64,000 nt of DNA from an alpha proteobacterium SCGC AAA240-E13 (GCA_000504625.1 AZHR01000004.1:1-64000), one strand, 5' to 3'. Positions 29,148 through 38,737 are shown, numbered from the stretch's first letter. Notes: a model not told the origin generated them from the letters alone. Made by a program: numbers and translations.

Positions 29148-29956
29148 CCTTTTAGCATCTCGTTAGCGTCAAAATTGAGTTGTAATTCTTTCCATCTTTC
29201 GTAACCTGTTGTGGGAACTCTAAGTGGCTGGCATAATCTGACAGCTCTTAAGGCACTTTCAGCTAACACTTTGTAAAAACCCTGCCCAGGTATATTCATT
29301 CTAACATGATCTAAAATTTCTGATTTAATAACTGTACCATCTTTTTTTAATTTTAGTTTAATTCTTACCAATAAATTTTCATTGTATGGTAATCCTAAAG
29401 GAATGCTCCAACAACCAAATATCTGGGCTTTTAATGCATCCTCTTCACTGAGAGATAAATTAGATGTTATAGAGTTTTCTTCTTGGCTTTGAGTAATTTT
29501 ATTGCTTTTACGTGTAGTTTCTGCTTTTTCAACTTTAGATTTGTCAATCAGTGCTGCTATTTGATCGGGATCAAAAAGTTCCTTCTTTTCAAATTCTGAA
29601 ACCTGTTTTATTTCAGTATCAATTTTTTCTGGGTTTTGTTTTTTAGTTTTAATTTTCTTTTGTTTTTTAACATCTTCGGGAAGCGGAACTGCTTCAGGCT
29701 TTTCCTTTTTAACCATTTTTGGAGGAGCTTGTTCTGAAACTATTCTGTCTTTTTGCTTTTTTTTTTTAATTTTATCCAAAATTTTTTTTGCTTTAGGAGC
29801 ATAAGGTATATTCGTTATATCTGAAATTTGTATTAGTTCTACTGATATAATTGGAGGCAAATCTACAGGTTTCCTTAACATATGTGGCAAGCTAATAGCT
29901 GTCAAAATAATGATTATAGAGTGAAATAACAGTGATAAAAAAATACTTTTGGTCAT
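29144..29956 (-). CDS. tolA: TolA protein, short form
   Basis: Inner-membrane protein that spans the periplasm and transmits TolQR energy to TolB/Pal. A single N-terminal membrane helix ([19 protein letters not shown]) contains the S-H-x3-S-like face used to contact TolQ. A charged Lys/Glu/Pro-rich linker covers residues about 55-165, and the globular C-terminal domain contains [20 protein letters not shown] and [12 protein letters not shown]. At 270 residues it is shorter than the 421-residue E. coli protein because the helical linker is reduced. Between tolR (16 bases) and tolB (overlap). Confidence 0.92.
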   Translation of the reverse strand: MTKSIFLSLLFHSIIIILTAISLPHMLRKPVDLPPIISVELIQISDITNIPYAPKAKKILDKIKKKKQKDRIVSEQAPPKMVKKEKPEAVPLPEDVKKQKKIKTKKQNPEKIDTEIKQVSEFEKKELFDPDQIAALIDKSKVEKAETTRKSNKITQSQEENSITSNLSLSEEDALKAQIFGCWSIPLGLPYNENLLVRIKLKLKKDGTVIKSEILDHVRMNIPGQGFYKVLAESALRAVRLCQPLRVPTTGYERWKELQLNFDANEMLKG

Positions 29957-29971
29957 TCATCAATAAATAAT

Positions 29972-30388
29972 TTACCTTTGTTTATAAGGTTCAGATATTA
30001 AAGCTACTTTAGTAAAACCTGAGCCAGATAGCATACCCATAATCTCCAAAACTCTTCCATAATTTATTGTTTTATCTCCTCTAACATAAATTCTGGTATC
30101 AGTTCTATTTTTTGCAATAGCTAAAATTTTAGCTACTACTTTATCGTACTCAACTTGATGTTCTTGAATAAAAATTTCACCCTTCGAGTTAATTGACAAT
30201 GTTAAAGGCTCCTGATCTTCAGGTAAGGAATCTGCTGAACTTTCGGGTAAATCTACTGGGACACCAACTGTTAGTAATGGTGCCGTCACCATAAATATAA
30301 TTAATAATACCAACATCACATCAACAAAGGGCGTAACGTTTATTTCACTCATAGGTGCTGTGTGTGAACGATTATATTTAAATGCCAT
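29972..30388 (-). CDS. tolR: TolR protein
   Basis: Inner-membrane component of the TolQR proton-driven motor. The 138-residue protein starts with a short cytoplasmic segment (SEINVTPFVDVMLVLLIIF), in which the Asp at about residue 23 is the protonatable residue of the motor, followed by one membrane helix and a periplasmic ExbD/TolR domain (RIYVRGDKTINYG). It follows tolQ by six bases. TolR rather than ExbD is favoured by the linked tolA and tolB. Confidence 0.96.
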   Translation of the reverse strand: MAFKYNRSHTAPMSEINVTPFVDVMLVLLIIFMVTAPLLTVGVPVDLPESSADSLPEDQEPLTLSINSKGEIFIQEHQVEYDKVVAKILAIAKNRTDTRIYVRGDKTINYGRVLEIMGMLSGSGFTKVALISEPYKQR

Positions 30389-30394
30389 ATCTTA

Positions 30395-31075
30395 TTAGAT
30401 AATTGATAAAAATCTTTTTGTAAAATTTTCTATTCTTCGTCCGTATATTCTAGACTCATTATTAAATTTATTATACGCCATCACAGCAGGTATTGCTGCA
30501 AGCAAACCCAATGCTGTTGCAAATAGTGCTTCGGCGATTCCCGGTGCAACTATAGCTAAACTTGTATTTCTAGATATCGCTATTGATTGAAAAGAGTTCA
30601 TGATGCCCCAAACTGTTCCGAATAATCCAATAAATGGCGCTGTAGCACCTACTGTTGCTAAAAAAGAAAAATTTTTTTCAATAGATTGAATTTCTTGATC
30701 TGCTGAAATTTCTAAAACTCTCGTAACTCTTGCAGTTTGGATATCACTATTTTTAGATTTTGATTTGATTAATTCAACCATAGCAGACCGAAATATATTT
30801 GCTATAGGATCTTTAGTTTTACTTGGAAGACTTTTATAAAAACTTTCTGCAGATTTTGAACTCCAAAATTTATCTTCAAAAATTGTAGAAGTTTTATGAA
30901 TGCTTTTAAAAAGCCTATATTTATCAAATATTAATGCCCAAGAATAAATTGAAGCCAAAATTAAAATAATAATTACACTTTTTACGACAATGTCTGCCCT
31001 TAAAAAAAGATTTATTAATGAAAAATCTGTAGCGCTGGCTAGTCCAACCGCTTGTGTTGCTATTTCTGCTTCCAT
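30395..31075 (-). CDS. tolQ: TolQ protein
   Basis: Motor stator protein of the MotA/TolQ/ExbB family. The 226-residue protein has three membrane helices: residues about 32-50 (VIIILILASIYSWALIF), 137-157 (FLATVGATAPFIGLFGTVWGI) and 172-195 (GIAEALFATALGLLAAIPAVMAYN with conserved Thr, Gly and Pro). It is the first gene of the tol-pal operon. TTGACA is present 30-40 bases upstream on the minus strand, but I cannot find a good -10 at the right distance. Confidence 0.97.
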   Translation of the reverse strand: MEAEIATQAVGLASATDFSLINLFLRADIVVKSVIIILILASIYSWALIFDKYRLFKSIHKTSTIFEDKFWSSKSAESFYKSLPSKTKDPIANIFRSAMVELIKSKSKNSDIQTARVTRVLEISADQEIQSIEKNFSFLATVGATAPFIGLFGTVWGIMNSFQSIAISRNTSLAIVAPGIAEALFATALGLLAAIPAVMAYNKFNNESRIYGRRIENFTKRFLSII

Positions 31076-31132
31076 TGAAATGAATTTGCACTAAAATGTG
31101 TCATGAATTTGTCAATATTTTTCTAATTATAT

Positions 31133-31615
31133 TCATGCATTCTGCGTTTCCTCAAAATATTTAGCAATTAATATTGAATCTGCTTTATTTGAGTCTTTTT
31201 TTCTTGATATTTGTGAGGAAATATATGGAAATATTTCAATAACTTTAGTGCGACTAGCATCTTTATTCGTTTTGATCAGGTTAAAATATTTTTTCCACTT
31301 TACAGGTCTCACAAAATAAATTGGCAATTTTAATGCCGCACATATTCCTTTCACTACACCAAACGATTGACCAAAATTGAACATACTTGTTACACCTTGC
31401 CCTGGCATTGCTGTTACGTGTTCAACAACAACTTTTGCTTTATCTTCGTTATTTAAATCTTTTAGAAAAATATTAGTTACTTCCGCACCATTAACTTGTC
31501 TTTTATTTTTTTTTCCATCTATCATTGTTGGCATTTCGTAAACTTCCAAGATCTTTCCTTCTTTTAAAACGCAAATTGCTCCACTTACACCAGGATCTAT
31601 TCCAATAATTATCAT
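31133..31615 (-). CDS. ruvC: RuvC-like Holliday-junction resolvase
   Basis: RNase H-fold nuclease with the acidic residues of RuvC: Asp7 in IIIGIDPGVSG, Glu65 in VVVEHVTAMPGQG and Asp141/Asp146 in KKDSNKADSIL. It ends after 160 residues. It differs from standard RuvC (for example MPGQGVTSMFNFGQSFGVVKG-like middle region) and looks more like the RuvC-type enzymes carried by phages. It lies three bases downstream of yebC, the same pairing as yebC-ruvC in many proteobacteria, which supports a resolvase role; ruvA and ruvB are not in the window. Confidence 0.8.
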   Translation of the reverse strand: MIIIGIDPGVSGAICVLKEGKILEVYEMPTMIDGKKNKRQVNGAEVTNIFLKDLNNEDKAKVVVEHVTAMPGQGVTSMFNFGQSFGVVKGICAALKLPIYFVRPVKWKKYFNLIKTNKDASRTKVIEIFPYISSQISRKKDSNKADSILIAKYFEETQNA

Positions 31616-31618
31616 CTG

Positions 31619-32347
31619 TTAATATAATTTTTTCTTTTTTAAATTTGTATAAACGTTTTGTACATCATTATCTTCCTCTAGGGATTTTAATAAATTAATA
31701 GCAGATTTATATTGATTTTCTTTTAAATCTAATTGATTTAAAGGATGCCATTCAATTCCTGAATGGATAATATTATCAACTTTTTTTTCAATTGCTGTTT
31801 TAACTTTATAAAATTGCTCTTTAGAACAAAATATTTCATGAAAGTTTTCATTAGAAATACATTCTTCAGCCCCTACTTCGACTGCTAGTTCTAATATTGA
31901 TTCATCCAAAATAGTTTTTTTCTCAATTCTAATAATTCCTAATTGTTTAAAATTGTGAGAAGCTACTCCTGTAGTGCCTAGACTACCTCCATGCTTTTGA
32001 AAAATTGTTCTGATATTGGAAGCTGTTCTATTTTTATTATCAGTTAAAGTCTCGACTATGACATATACTTTTCCTGGACCCATACCCTCATATCTTTGAT
32101 GATCATAATTGATATTTTGGTTTGTCTCGGATTTACTTATGGCTCTTTTAACATTTTCTTTGGGTATGTTGGCTGATTTCGCTAATTGAATTGCAGATCT
32201 TAATCTGGGATTCATATCTGGATTTTTATCTCCTAACTTAGCAGCCACTATAATTTCTCTTGAAATCTTAGAAAAAATTTTTGATCTTTGTTTATCTGCT
32301 CTTCCCTTTTTATATTTAATACCAGCCCAATGTGAATGCCCAGCCAT
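31619..32347 (-). CDS. yebC: YebC/PmpR family protein
   Basis: Conserved cytoplasmic protein of the YebC/TACO1 family, linked to transcription control and to translation of proline-rich stretches. It starts with the family hallmark AGHSHWAGIKYKKGRADKQR and shows GPGKVYVIVETLTDNKNRT near residue 89. At 242 residues it is full length. It lies between ymdB-like (one base upstream) and the ruvC-like gene. No anomaly. Confidence 0.96.
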   Translation of the reverse strand: MAGHSHWAGIKYKKGRADKQRSKIFSKISREIIVAAKLGDKNPDMNPRLRSAIQLAKSANIPKENVKRAISKSETNQNINYDHQRYEGMGPGKVYVIVETLTDNKNRTASNIRTIFQKHGGSLGTTGVASHNFKQLGIIRIEKKTILDESILELAVEVGAEECISNENFHEIFCSKEQFYKVKTAIEKKVDNIIHSGIEWHPLNQLDLKENQYKSAINLLKSLEEDNDVQNVYTNLKKKKLY

Positions 32348-32348
32348 A

Positions 32349-33158
32349 TCAATTAACTTCCTTTAATACTCCTCCAAAAAGAAATTGTTTTGCTGATTTT
32401 GCTAAACCCGTATTGATATCTCCTTCGACAATTATTCCAGATAAAGTTGCTTCACCAACGGAGGGGTAGTGTTTTTTTGCTTCCTTATTTTTAAAAAATT
32501 TTTTCAGAGAATTTTCCTTATTCATTCCAATTACTGAATTATAATCTCCGCACATGCCAGTATCAGTTTGATAAGCTGTACCATTTTCTAAAACTCTAAC
32601 ATCAGAGGTTGGTACATGTGTGTGCGTACCTACAACCAAAGTTGCTTTTCCATCTAAATAGTGACCCATTGCCATTTTTTCACTGGTTATTTCTCCATGA
32701 TAATCCACAACAATAAAATCTGCGTCTTTTTTAAGTTTAAATTTATTAAATATTTTTTCTGTTGTTACAAAAACATCATCACATTTGTTCATAAATATAT
32801 TTCCCATTATGTTTAATACTGCAATTTTTTTTCCTGATAAGGTGTTATAAATTTCAAAACCTTTTCCTGGTGAGTTTTCAATCATATTTTCAGGTCTCAA
32901 TAGTCTTGTTTCTCTCGATATATGTTCTATTGTTTCTTTTTGATCCCAAACATGATTACCCGTAGTAATTACATCTACTCCAGCTTTAAATAAATTTTCA
33001 GTAATTTTTTCCGTAATACCCACTCCTGAATCTGCGGCGTTTTCACCATTTACAATTACAAAATCTATTTTATTTTTTTTTTTAATTTGGGGCAAATAAC
33101 ATTTAACTGACTTACACCCAGATGGGCCAACTACATCACCTAAAAATAAAATTTTCAT
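32349..33158 (-). CDS. YmdB-type metallophosphoesterase
   Basis: Dinuclear-metal phosphoesterase of the TIGR00282/YmdB family, whose characterised members hydrolyse cyclic nucleotides. Metal-binding segments: LFLGDVVGPSG near residue 4-14, VNGENAADSGVG near 38-49, TTGNHVWDQ near 66-74, VDYHGEITSEK near 150 and GTHTHVPTSD near 178. The 269-residue length is standard. It overlaps the 5-formyl-THF cyclo-ligase gene by 23 bases, implying coupling. The physiological substrate in this lineage is unknown. Confidence 0.9.
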   Translation of the reverse strand: MKILFLGDVVGPSGCKSVKCYLPQIKKKNKIDFVIVNGENAADSGVGITEKITENLFKAGVDVITTGNHVWDQKETIEHISRETRLLRPENMIENSPGKGFEIYNTLSGKKIAVLNIMGNIFMNKCDDVFVTTEKIFNKFKLKKDADFIVVDYHGEITSEKMAMGHYLDGKATLVVGTHTHVPTSDVRVLENGTAYQTDTGMCGDYNSVIGMNKENSLKKFFKNKEAKKHYPSVGEATLSGIIVEGDINTGLAKSAKQFLFGGVLKEVN

Positions 33159-33723
33159 TGGTTTTCTTATAAATTAAATTTCTATTTGTTAAAATACAAT
33201 CTAAATTATAATCATATTGATTTGTAGGAATAAAAGAACATTCTTGAAAAGAAAACGCGATACCTATTGTTAAAATTTTTTTATTAATAGATAATTGCCT
33301 CAAAGCCCTATCATAATAACCTTTTCCATATCCTATGCGATTCAAATTTCGATCAAAAGTGGTAAGGGGTACTAAAATTATATCAGGCTTGAATGTAATA
33401 TTTTGTTTTTTTGGTTCTAAGATTCCAAATCTGTTTACATATAGAGGTTCATTTGGTACCCAAGATTTGAAAACCATTTTATAGTCTTTTTTAATTAATG
33501 GTAAACCAATATTAAACTTCTTTTTATTTGCTTTATGCAAAAAATCTATAATATTAACCTCAAAATTAGAAGGATAATAACCAGCAATTGAAATTTTTTT
33601 AGATGGAAAATTTTTTTTTATTAAAAAAAATATTTTATCAAATGGAAAAAAAATTTTATTTGAATATAATTTTTCTCTTTTCTTAGTAAATTTTAATCTT
33701 AAAAGTAATTTATCAACATGCAT
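33136..33723 (-). CDS. fau: 5-formyltetrahydrofolate cyclo-ligase
   Basis: ATP-dependent conversion of 5-formyl-THF to 5,10-methenyl-THF. The N-terminal basic region (KKREKLYSNKI) holds the nucleotide-contacting residues, and the C-terminal half has the typical LVPLTTFDRNLNRIGYGKGYYDRAL followed by GIAFSFQE. The 195 residues are normal. It directly abuts zapA, reproducing the zapA-fau pairing known from E. coli, but there is no space here for a 6S RNA gene between them. Confidence 0.93.
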   Translation of the reverse strand: MHVDKLLLRLKFTKKREKLYSNKIFFPFDKIFFLIKKNFPSKKISIAGYYPSNFEVNIIDFLHKANKKKFNIGLPLIKKDYKMVFKSWVPNEPLYVNRFGILEPKKQNITFKPDIILVPLTTFDRNLNRIGYGKGYYDRALRQLSINKKILTIGIAFSFQECSFIPTNQYDYNLDCILTNRNLIYKKTNENFIFR

Positions 33724-34170
33724 TTATTGCAATATATTACTTTTTGAAGAACTTTGAATAAATTCTTCAATAGATTCAGTTGCTGTATCTAACATTTTTT
33801 CATAAACATCTTTATTTTCATCAGCCATTTTTTTAAATTTATTTAGATCTTCTTTCAATTCATTTATTTCATTATCTTTATCATTTTTATAATCTAACAC
33901 CAATGATTTTAGTTCTTTAAACTTTTCTGATAAATTATTAAATTCTTTTTTTTTAGATTCAATTTTTTTTAATAAATCATAATATTCATCGATAACTTTA
34001 ATAGATGAAATTAACAAAAGTTTATTTTCACCTATATTTCCTAAGTTTAATTTTAATTCATCAAATTTTTTATTTAAATGACCAGCTAGTTTTTTTAAAT
34101 TTTCTTCTTGACCATCGTCACAAGATAGGAGGTAATCTTTTCCATTAAAATGAATATTCACATTTGCCAT
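33724..34170 (-). CDS. zapA: Cell division protein ZapA
   Basis: FtsZ-binding protein that bundles protofilaments at the division ring. The N-terminal domain shows NVNIHFNGKDYLLSCDDGQEE and LAGHLNKKFDELK (residues about 3-40), and the rest is a long helical coiled coil; at 148 residues the coil is longer than in E. coli ZapA (109). It overlaps by 13 bases the preceding small coiled-coil gene, another pairing often seen in alphaproteobacteria. Confidence 0.87.
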   Translation of the reverse strand: MANVNIHFNGKDYLLSCDDGQEENLKKLAGHLNKKFDELKLNLGNIGENKLLLISSIKVIDEYYDLLKKIESKKKEFNNLSEKFKELKSLVLDYKNDKDNEINELKEDLNKFKKMADENKDVYEKMLDTATESIEEFIQSSSKSNILQ

Positions 34171-34481
34171 TTATCTATTTCTTCTATTAAACTGTCAGTT
34201 TCTTGATTTAATTCATCAACTTTTTGTGTAAATTTATTTTGATTTTCAAATTTTTTCATCTCTTCCAAGTTAATTTTCTCTAGTTTTTTTTTTAAATTCT
34301 GATGCTCTCTGTTTAAGTTAAGAAATTTTACTTGTAATTCTTCTTTTTCAATCTTGAATTGATTTTTTTGATTCTCAATATTTGAAATATTTGCACTTAA
34401 GTCTGCAAAATTTAATTTCAAAGCCTTAAGTTTTGATAAAGTAAACTCTAATTTTTTTTCTTTTTCTTCCAAATTTTTCAT
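34158..34481 (-). CDS. Small coiled-coil protein upstream of zapA (DUF4164-like)
   Basis: A 107-residue protein almost wholly made of heptad-like helix (Lys/Glu/Leu rich) without glycine or proline, no signal peptide and no membrane segment. I cannot place it by motif; position directly before zapA, with a 13-base overlap, recalls the DUF4164 coiled-coil genes found there in other alphaproteobacteria. It may assist ZapA or FtsZ, but this is only inferred from location. Confidence 0.65.
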   Translation of the reverse strand: MKNLEEKEKKLEFTLSKLKALKLNFADLSANISNIENQKNQFKIEKEELQVKFLNLNREHQNLKKKLEKINLEEMKKFENQNKFTQKVDELNQETDSLIEEIDKWQM

Positions 34482-34537
34482 TTATAAGTTCCATCATAAT
34501 ATTGATTTGAATTAAGCAAGTCTATATAGGTTTTAAA

Positions 34538-36520
34538 GTGAACAATCACTTAAAAGAATTATCAAACGCAATAAGGTTTTTGTCTATAGATGCGGTAGAA
34601 AAAGCTAATTCAGGTCATCCAGGTCTACCAATGGGAATGGCTGATGTGGCAACAATATTATTTAAATACCACTTAAGGTTTAATCCAAAAAATCCAGACT
34701 GGATTAACAGGGATAGATTTATTCTTTCTGCAGGTCACGGTTCTATGCTTTTATATTCACTACTTTACTTGACTGGATACAAAAGCATTTCACTAGAAGA
34801 TATAAAAAATTTTAGACAATTAAATTCTATATGCGCTGGACACCCTGAGTACAAAAAAAATTCTGGAATAGAAACTACAACGGGCCCTCTGGGTCAAGGT
34901 TTGTCAAATGCAGTTGGCATGGCAATAGCAGAAGAAATTTTAAAAAAAAGATTTGGTTCCAATCTAATTAACCATAAAACTTATGTCCTTACCAGTGATG
35001 GAGATATGATGGAAGGAATAAGTCATGAAGTAATGAGTTTAGCAGGACATTTAAAACTTAAAAATCTTATAGTTTTTTTTGATAATAATAAAATATCTAT
35101 TGATGGCCCAACCAGCCTAGCGGTATCTGATAATTTTAAAAAAAGATTTGAAAGTTACGGCTGGTCTTTTCAAGAGGTAAATGGTCATAACGAAAAGCAA
35201 ATTTCTAAGGCAATTAAAAAAAGTTTAAATTCCAAAAAACCAAATTTAATTTCCTGCAAAACAATTATAGGATATGGTTCTCCAAATAAAGCTGGTAAAG
35301 CGTCGTCTCATGGCGCAGCACTAGGAGAAGATGAGGTAAAGCTAGTTAGAAAGAAATTAAAGTGGAAACATGAACCTTTTGAAATTCCAAAAGAAATTCT
35401 TGATGAGTGGAGAGCTATTGGTAAAAAGGGCGCTTTTTACGAAAAAAAATGGAATTACATCTTAGATAAAAAAAGCAGTAATATAAAAAAAGAATTTTTA
35501 AGAATAATAAACAGTAAGCTTCCTACTAACTTCGATAAATTTATAGAAGAAAAAAAGAAAAAATTTTTTGATTTAAAAGCTAATGTTGCCTCAAGACAAA
35601 GTTCTGCAAGTGTTTTGGAAGCAATTACAAAAAATCAGCCAGAATTAATTGGTGGATCTGCAGATTTAAGTGGTTCAAATAATACAAAAACAAAGCAATC
35701 TTTAATACTAAAACCATCTAAGTTTGATGGAAATTACATTCACTATGGAGTTAGAGAACATGGTATGGCGGGAATTATGAATGGTATGGCTTTGCATGGA
35801 GGAATAATCCCTTACGGTGGTACTTTTTTAATTTTTTTAGATTACTGTAAACCATCTTTAAGATTATCAGCATTAATGGGATTAAAGGTTATTTATGTGT
35901 TTTCTCATGACTCAATTGGACTAGGAGAAGACGGTCCAACACACCAACCCATTGAACATTTGGCCCATTTAAGAGCTGTTCCAAATTTAAATGTTTTTAG
36001 ACCAGCCGACACAATTGAGACACTTGAATGTTGGGAAATTGCCTTAAAAAGTAGTACTAATCCCAGCGTGATAGCCTTATCAAGACAAAAGATTCCATTT
36101 GTCACTGAAACACTCAACAAAAAAAATATGAGTAGCTTGGGTGGATATGAACTTAAAAAAACTAGCCCAAATCCTGAAATTACTTTAATCGCATCTGGTT
36201 CGGAAGTTCAAATTGCCATCGATTCATTAAATAAATTAAAAGAAGCTAACATTAATTCAAAAGTGGTTTCTATGCCATGCCAAGAACTATTTGATAAACA
36301 ATCAAAAGATTATAGAGAAAAAGTTATTGAAGCAAATTCTAAAAAAATATCTATTGAAGCAAGCAGCATATTTGGATGGGAAAAATATGTTGGTTCTGAA
36401 GGAACTTCTTTGGGAATGAAATCTTTTGGAAAAAGTGCTCCGTATAAAGCAATTTATGAAGATTTTAACTTAACTAGCGATAGTGTTGTTATGATTGCTA
36501 AAAAAATGTTGGGTAAATAA
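34538..36520 (+). CDS. tkt: Transketolase
   Basis: ThDP enzyme exchanging two-carbon units between ketoses and aldoses in the pentose phosphate pathway. It has 660 residues with family blocks AVEKANSGHPGLPMGMADV (16-34), TTGPLGQGLSNAVGMAIAEE, the ThDP-binding SDGDMMEGISHEV near 153-165, YGVREHGMAGIMNG and HDSIGLGEDGPTHQPIEHL. The start is GTG at 34538: the protein N-terminus then aligns with other transketolases. TATATA at 34522-34527 lies just 11 bases before the GTG, so the mRNA may be nearly leaderless. First gene of tkt-gap-pgk-fda-thiE-efp-suhB. Confidence 0.97.
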   Translation: MNNHLKELSNAIRFLSIDAVEKANSGHPGLPMGMADVATILFKYHLRFNPKNPDWINRDRFILSAGHGSMLLYSLLYLTGYKSISLEDIKNFRQLNSICAGHPEYKKNSGIETTTGPLGQGLSNAVGMAIAEEILKKRFGSNLINHKTYVLTSDGDMMEGISHEVMSLAGHLKLKNLIVFFDNNKISIDGPTSLAVSDNFKKRFESYGWSFQEVNGHNEKQISKAIKKSLNSKKPNLISCKTIIGYGSPNKAGKASSHGAALGEDEVKLVRKKLKWKHEPFEIPKEILDEWRAIGKKGAFYEKKWNYILDKKSSNIKKEFLRIINSKLPTNFDKFIEEKKKKFFDLKANVASRQSSASVLEAITKNQPELIGGSADLSGSNNTKTKQSLILKPSKFDGNYIHYGVREHGMAGIMNGMALHGGIIPYGGTFLIFLDYCKPSLRLSALMGLKVIYVFSHDSIGLGEDGPTHQPIEHLAHLRAVPNLNVFRPADTIETLECWEIALKSSTNPSVIALSRQKIPFVTETLNKKNMSSLGGYELKKTSPNPEITLIASGSEVQIAIDSLNKLKEANINSKVVSMPCQELFDKQSKDYREKVIEANSKKISIEASSIFGWEKYVGSEGTSLGMKSFGKSAPYKAIYEDFNLTSDSVVMIAKKMLGK

Positions 36521-36522
36521 TT

Positions 36523-37530
36523 ATGGCTATAAAAATTGGTATAAATGGATTTGGTAGAATTGGAAGAATGGCCTTAAGATCTATTATAGAACAGGATAGA
36601 AAAGATATAGAAGTAGTTCACATAAACAATAAGAGCAGTACTGAAATAAGTAGCTTCTTGCTAGCTAATGATACTGTGCACGGAAAGTTAAAGTTAAAAA
36701 AAGAAATTAGTTACACCCCGTACACAATTCATTTTAATAGAAAAGTAATACAAATGACACATGAAACTGAAATCTCAAAAATAGACTGGCAGGAATATGA
36801 TGTGGATGTTGTTTTAGAATGCACAGGTAAGTTCAATACAATAGAAAAATCATCAGAGCATATCAACAGTGGTGCAAGCAAAGTTATAGTTTCAGCTCCT
36901 TGCAAAGGTGCAAAAAATATTGTTTTTGGAGTGAATGAAAAAGATTTAAAATCCAAAGATAATGTAATTTCTGCAGCATCTTGTACTACAAACTGTCTCG
37001 CTCCAGTAGCATATGTGTTGAATGAGGAGTTTGGAATTGAAAGAGGTTTCATGACAACAATACATTCTTACACAACTGATCAAAGACTATTGGACAATTC
37101 GCACAAAGATTTAAGAAGAGCAAGAAGTGCACCCAATTCAATGATACCAACAACAACAGGTGCTACAAAATCCCTTGGTAATATTATACCCAGTCTAAAA
37201 GGTAAAATTGAAGGCATTTCAATCAGAGTACCAACTCCGAACGTATCATTGATAGAATTTGTATTTTCTTCACCAAAAAATTTAAGTACTGAAAAAATAA
37301 ATAATTCATTTAAAAAAGCTTCAAAATTTAAATTAAAAAATATTTTAGATATAAGTAATGAACCTCTCGTTTCTTCCGATTTCAATCACAACTCACATTC
37401 TGCAATAGTAGATATTGCGTTAACAAAGGTGATAGAAAACAAAATGGCAAAGGTTTCTGCCTGGTACGATAATGAATGGGGCTTTGCATCTAGAATATGT
37501 GATTTGGCGAGTTATTTCGGCAAAATTTAA
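36523..37530 (+). CDS. gap: Glyceraldehyde-3-phosphate dehydrogenase
   Basis: Oxidises glyceraldehyde 3-phosphate to 1,3-bisphosphoglycerate (or the reverse). It opens with the NAD(P)-binding IGINGFGRIGRMALRS, has the catalytic cysteine in SAASCTTNCLAPVAYVL near residues 148-164, and ends with SAWYDNEWGFASRICDL. At 335 residues it is standard. Two bases after tkt and six before pgk. The direction of flux, glycolytic or gluconeogenic, cannot be read from the sequence. Confidence 0.97.
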   Translation: MAIKIGINGFGRIGRMALRSIIEQDRKDIEVVHINNKSSTEISSFLLANDTVHGKLKLKKEISYTPYTIHFNRKVIQMTHETEISKIDWQEYDVDVVLECTGKFNTIEKSSEHINSGASKVIVSAPCKGAKNIVFGVNEKDLKSKDNVISAASCTTNCLAPVAYVLNEEFGIERGFMTTIHSYTTDQRLLDNSHKDLRRARSAPNSMIPTTTGATKSLGNIIPSLKGKIEGISIRVPTPNVSLIEFVFSSPKNLSTEKINNSFKKASKFKLKNILDISNEPLVSSDFNHNSHSAIVDIALTKVIENKMAKVSAWYDNEWGFASRICDLASYFGKI

Positions 37531-37536
37531 TGCAAA

Positions 37537-38730
37537 ATGGTTAAAATAAATAAATTAGATGACATTCAAAATATAGAAGGAAAGAGGGTTTTATTAAGAG
37601 TTGACTTCAATGTTCCAATAAATGATGGATCTATCACAGAAACCTCACGAATAGAAAAAGTTCTACCGACAATAAAATTTCTAATAAGTAAGAAAGCAAA
37701 AATAATAATTATTTCTCATCTAGGAAGACCTGGGGGAAAGATTGTTCCTGAATTAACTTTAAAACCAATTGCAAAAAAATTATCAAATTATCTAAATCAA
37801 AATGTGCTTTTTTTAAATGAAAGTATTGGTCATAAAGTAATTGAAAATTCAAAAAAGATTCTTAATGGGGAAATCTTGCTCTTAGAAAACATACGATTCA
37901 ACAAAGAAGAAGAATTAAATTCAGTATCTTTTGCTAAAAAACTTTCTTCAATTGGTGATATATATATAAATGAGGCTTTTTCATGTTCTCATAGAGCTCA
38001 CACTTCTGTTTGCGAAATAACACAACACATTAATTCTTTTGCGGGCAAACAATTATTACAAGAAGTAAATATTTTAAAAATATTAACAGACGATGCAAAA
38101 AAACCCGTTGCTTGTATAATAGGTGGTTCAAAAATTTCTACTAAAACAGGTGTTTTAATTAATCTAGTAAAAAAAATGCAAAGTATAGCCATTGTTGGTG
38201 CAATGGCAAACACATTTATAAAACATAAAGGTTACAACATTGGAAAATCATTATTTGAAAAAAATCAAGAAAACTTTATAGAAAAAATAATTATAGAATC
38301 CAAAAAAAATAACTGCAATCTTTTATTGCCCGAAGATGTAATTGTATCAAAGAATCACAATTCAAAAGGTAGTTTGAAAAATTTAGATGAAATTGATAAT
38401 GATGATATAATTTTGGACACTGGTGAGAAAACCATTAAAAAGATTTTTGAAATAATAGATTTATCAAAAACAGTTTTATGGAATGGACCAGCTGGATATT
38501 TTGAAATTAACGAGTTTTCTTTTGGAAGTAAAAAAATTGCAAATAAAATATCTGAAAATACTAAATCTAAATCGCTTATTTCTATTATCGGTGGCGGTGA
38601 TACTGTAGCCGCAATAAATAAATTTGGATGTTCGGATAGATTTACTTATACATCAACTGCGGGTGGAGCTTTTTTAGAACTTCTTGAAGGAAAAGATTTA
38701 CCTGGTATAAAAGCTTTAGAAGTTAGTTAA
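37537..38730 (+). CDS. pgk: Phosphoglycerate kinase
   Basis: Transfers phosphate between 1,3-bisphosphoglycerate and ADP. The 397-residue protein has the substrate-binding RVLLRVDFNVPIN near residues 17-29, ISHLGRPGG near 60, the helical AIVGAMANTFIKHKG segment and the nucleotide site WNGPAGYFE plus GGGDTVAAI near 350. It is the third gene of the carbon-metabolism operon; the ATG at 37537 follows the gap stop by six bases. Confidence 0.97.
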   Translation: MVKINKLDDIQNIEGKRVLLRVDFNVPINDGSITETSRIEKVLPTIKFLISKKAKIIIISHLGRPGGKIVPELTLKPIAKKLSNYLNQNVLFLNESIGHKVIENSKKILNGEILLLENIRFNKEEELNSVSFAKKLSSIGDIYINEAFSCSHRAHTSVCEITQHINSFAGKQLLQEVNILKILTDDAKKPVACIIGGSKISTKTGVLINLVKKMQSIAIVGAMANTFIKHKGYNIGKSLFEKNQENFIEKIIIESKKNNCNLLLPEDVIVSKNHNSKGSLKNLDEIDNDDIILDTGEKTIKKIFEIIDLSKTVLWNGPAGYFEINEFSFGSKKIANKISENTKSKSLISIIGGGDTVAAINKFGCSDRFTYTSTAGGAFLELLEGKDLPGIKALEVS

Positions 38731-38737
38731 AATATTG

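Noticed and set aside
33700..33740. 6S RNA gene between zapA and fau
   Set aside because: The two genes abut with no intergenic space, so the 6S RNA known there in other bacteria is not present.
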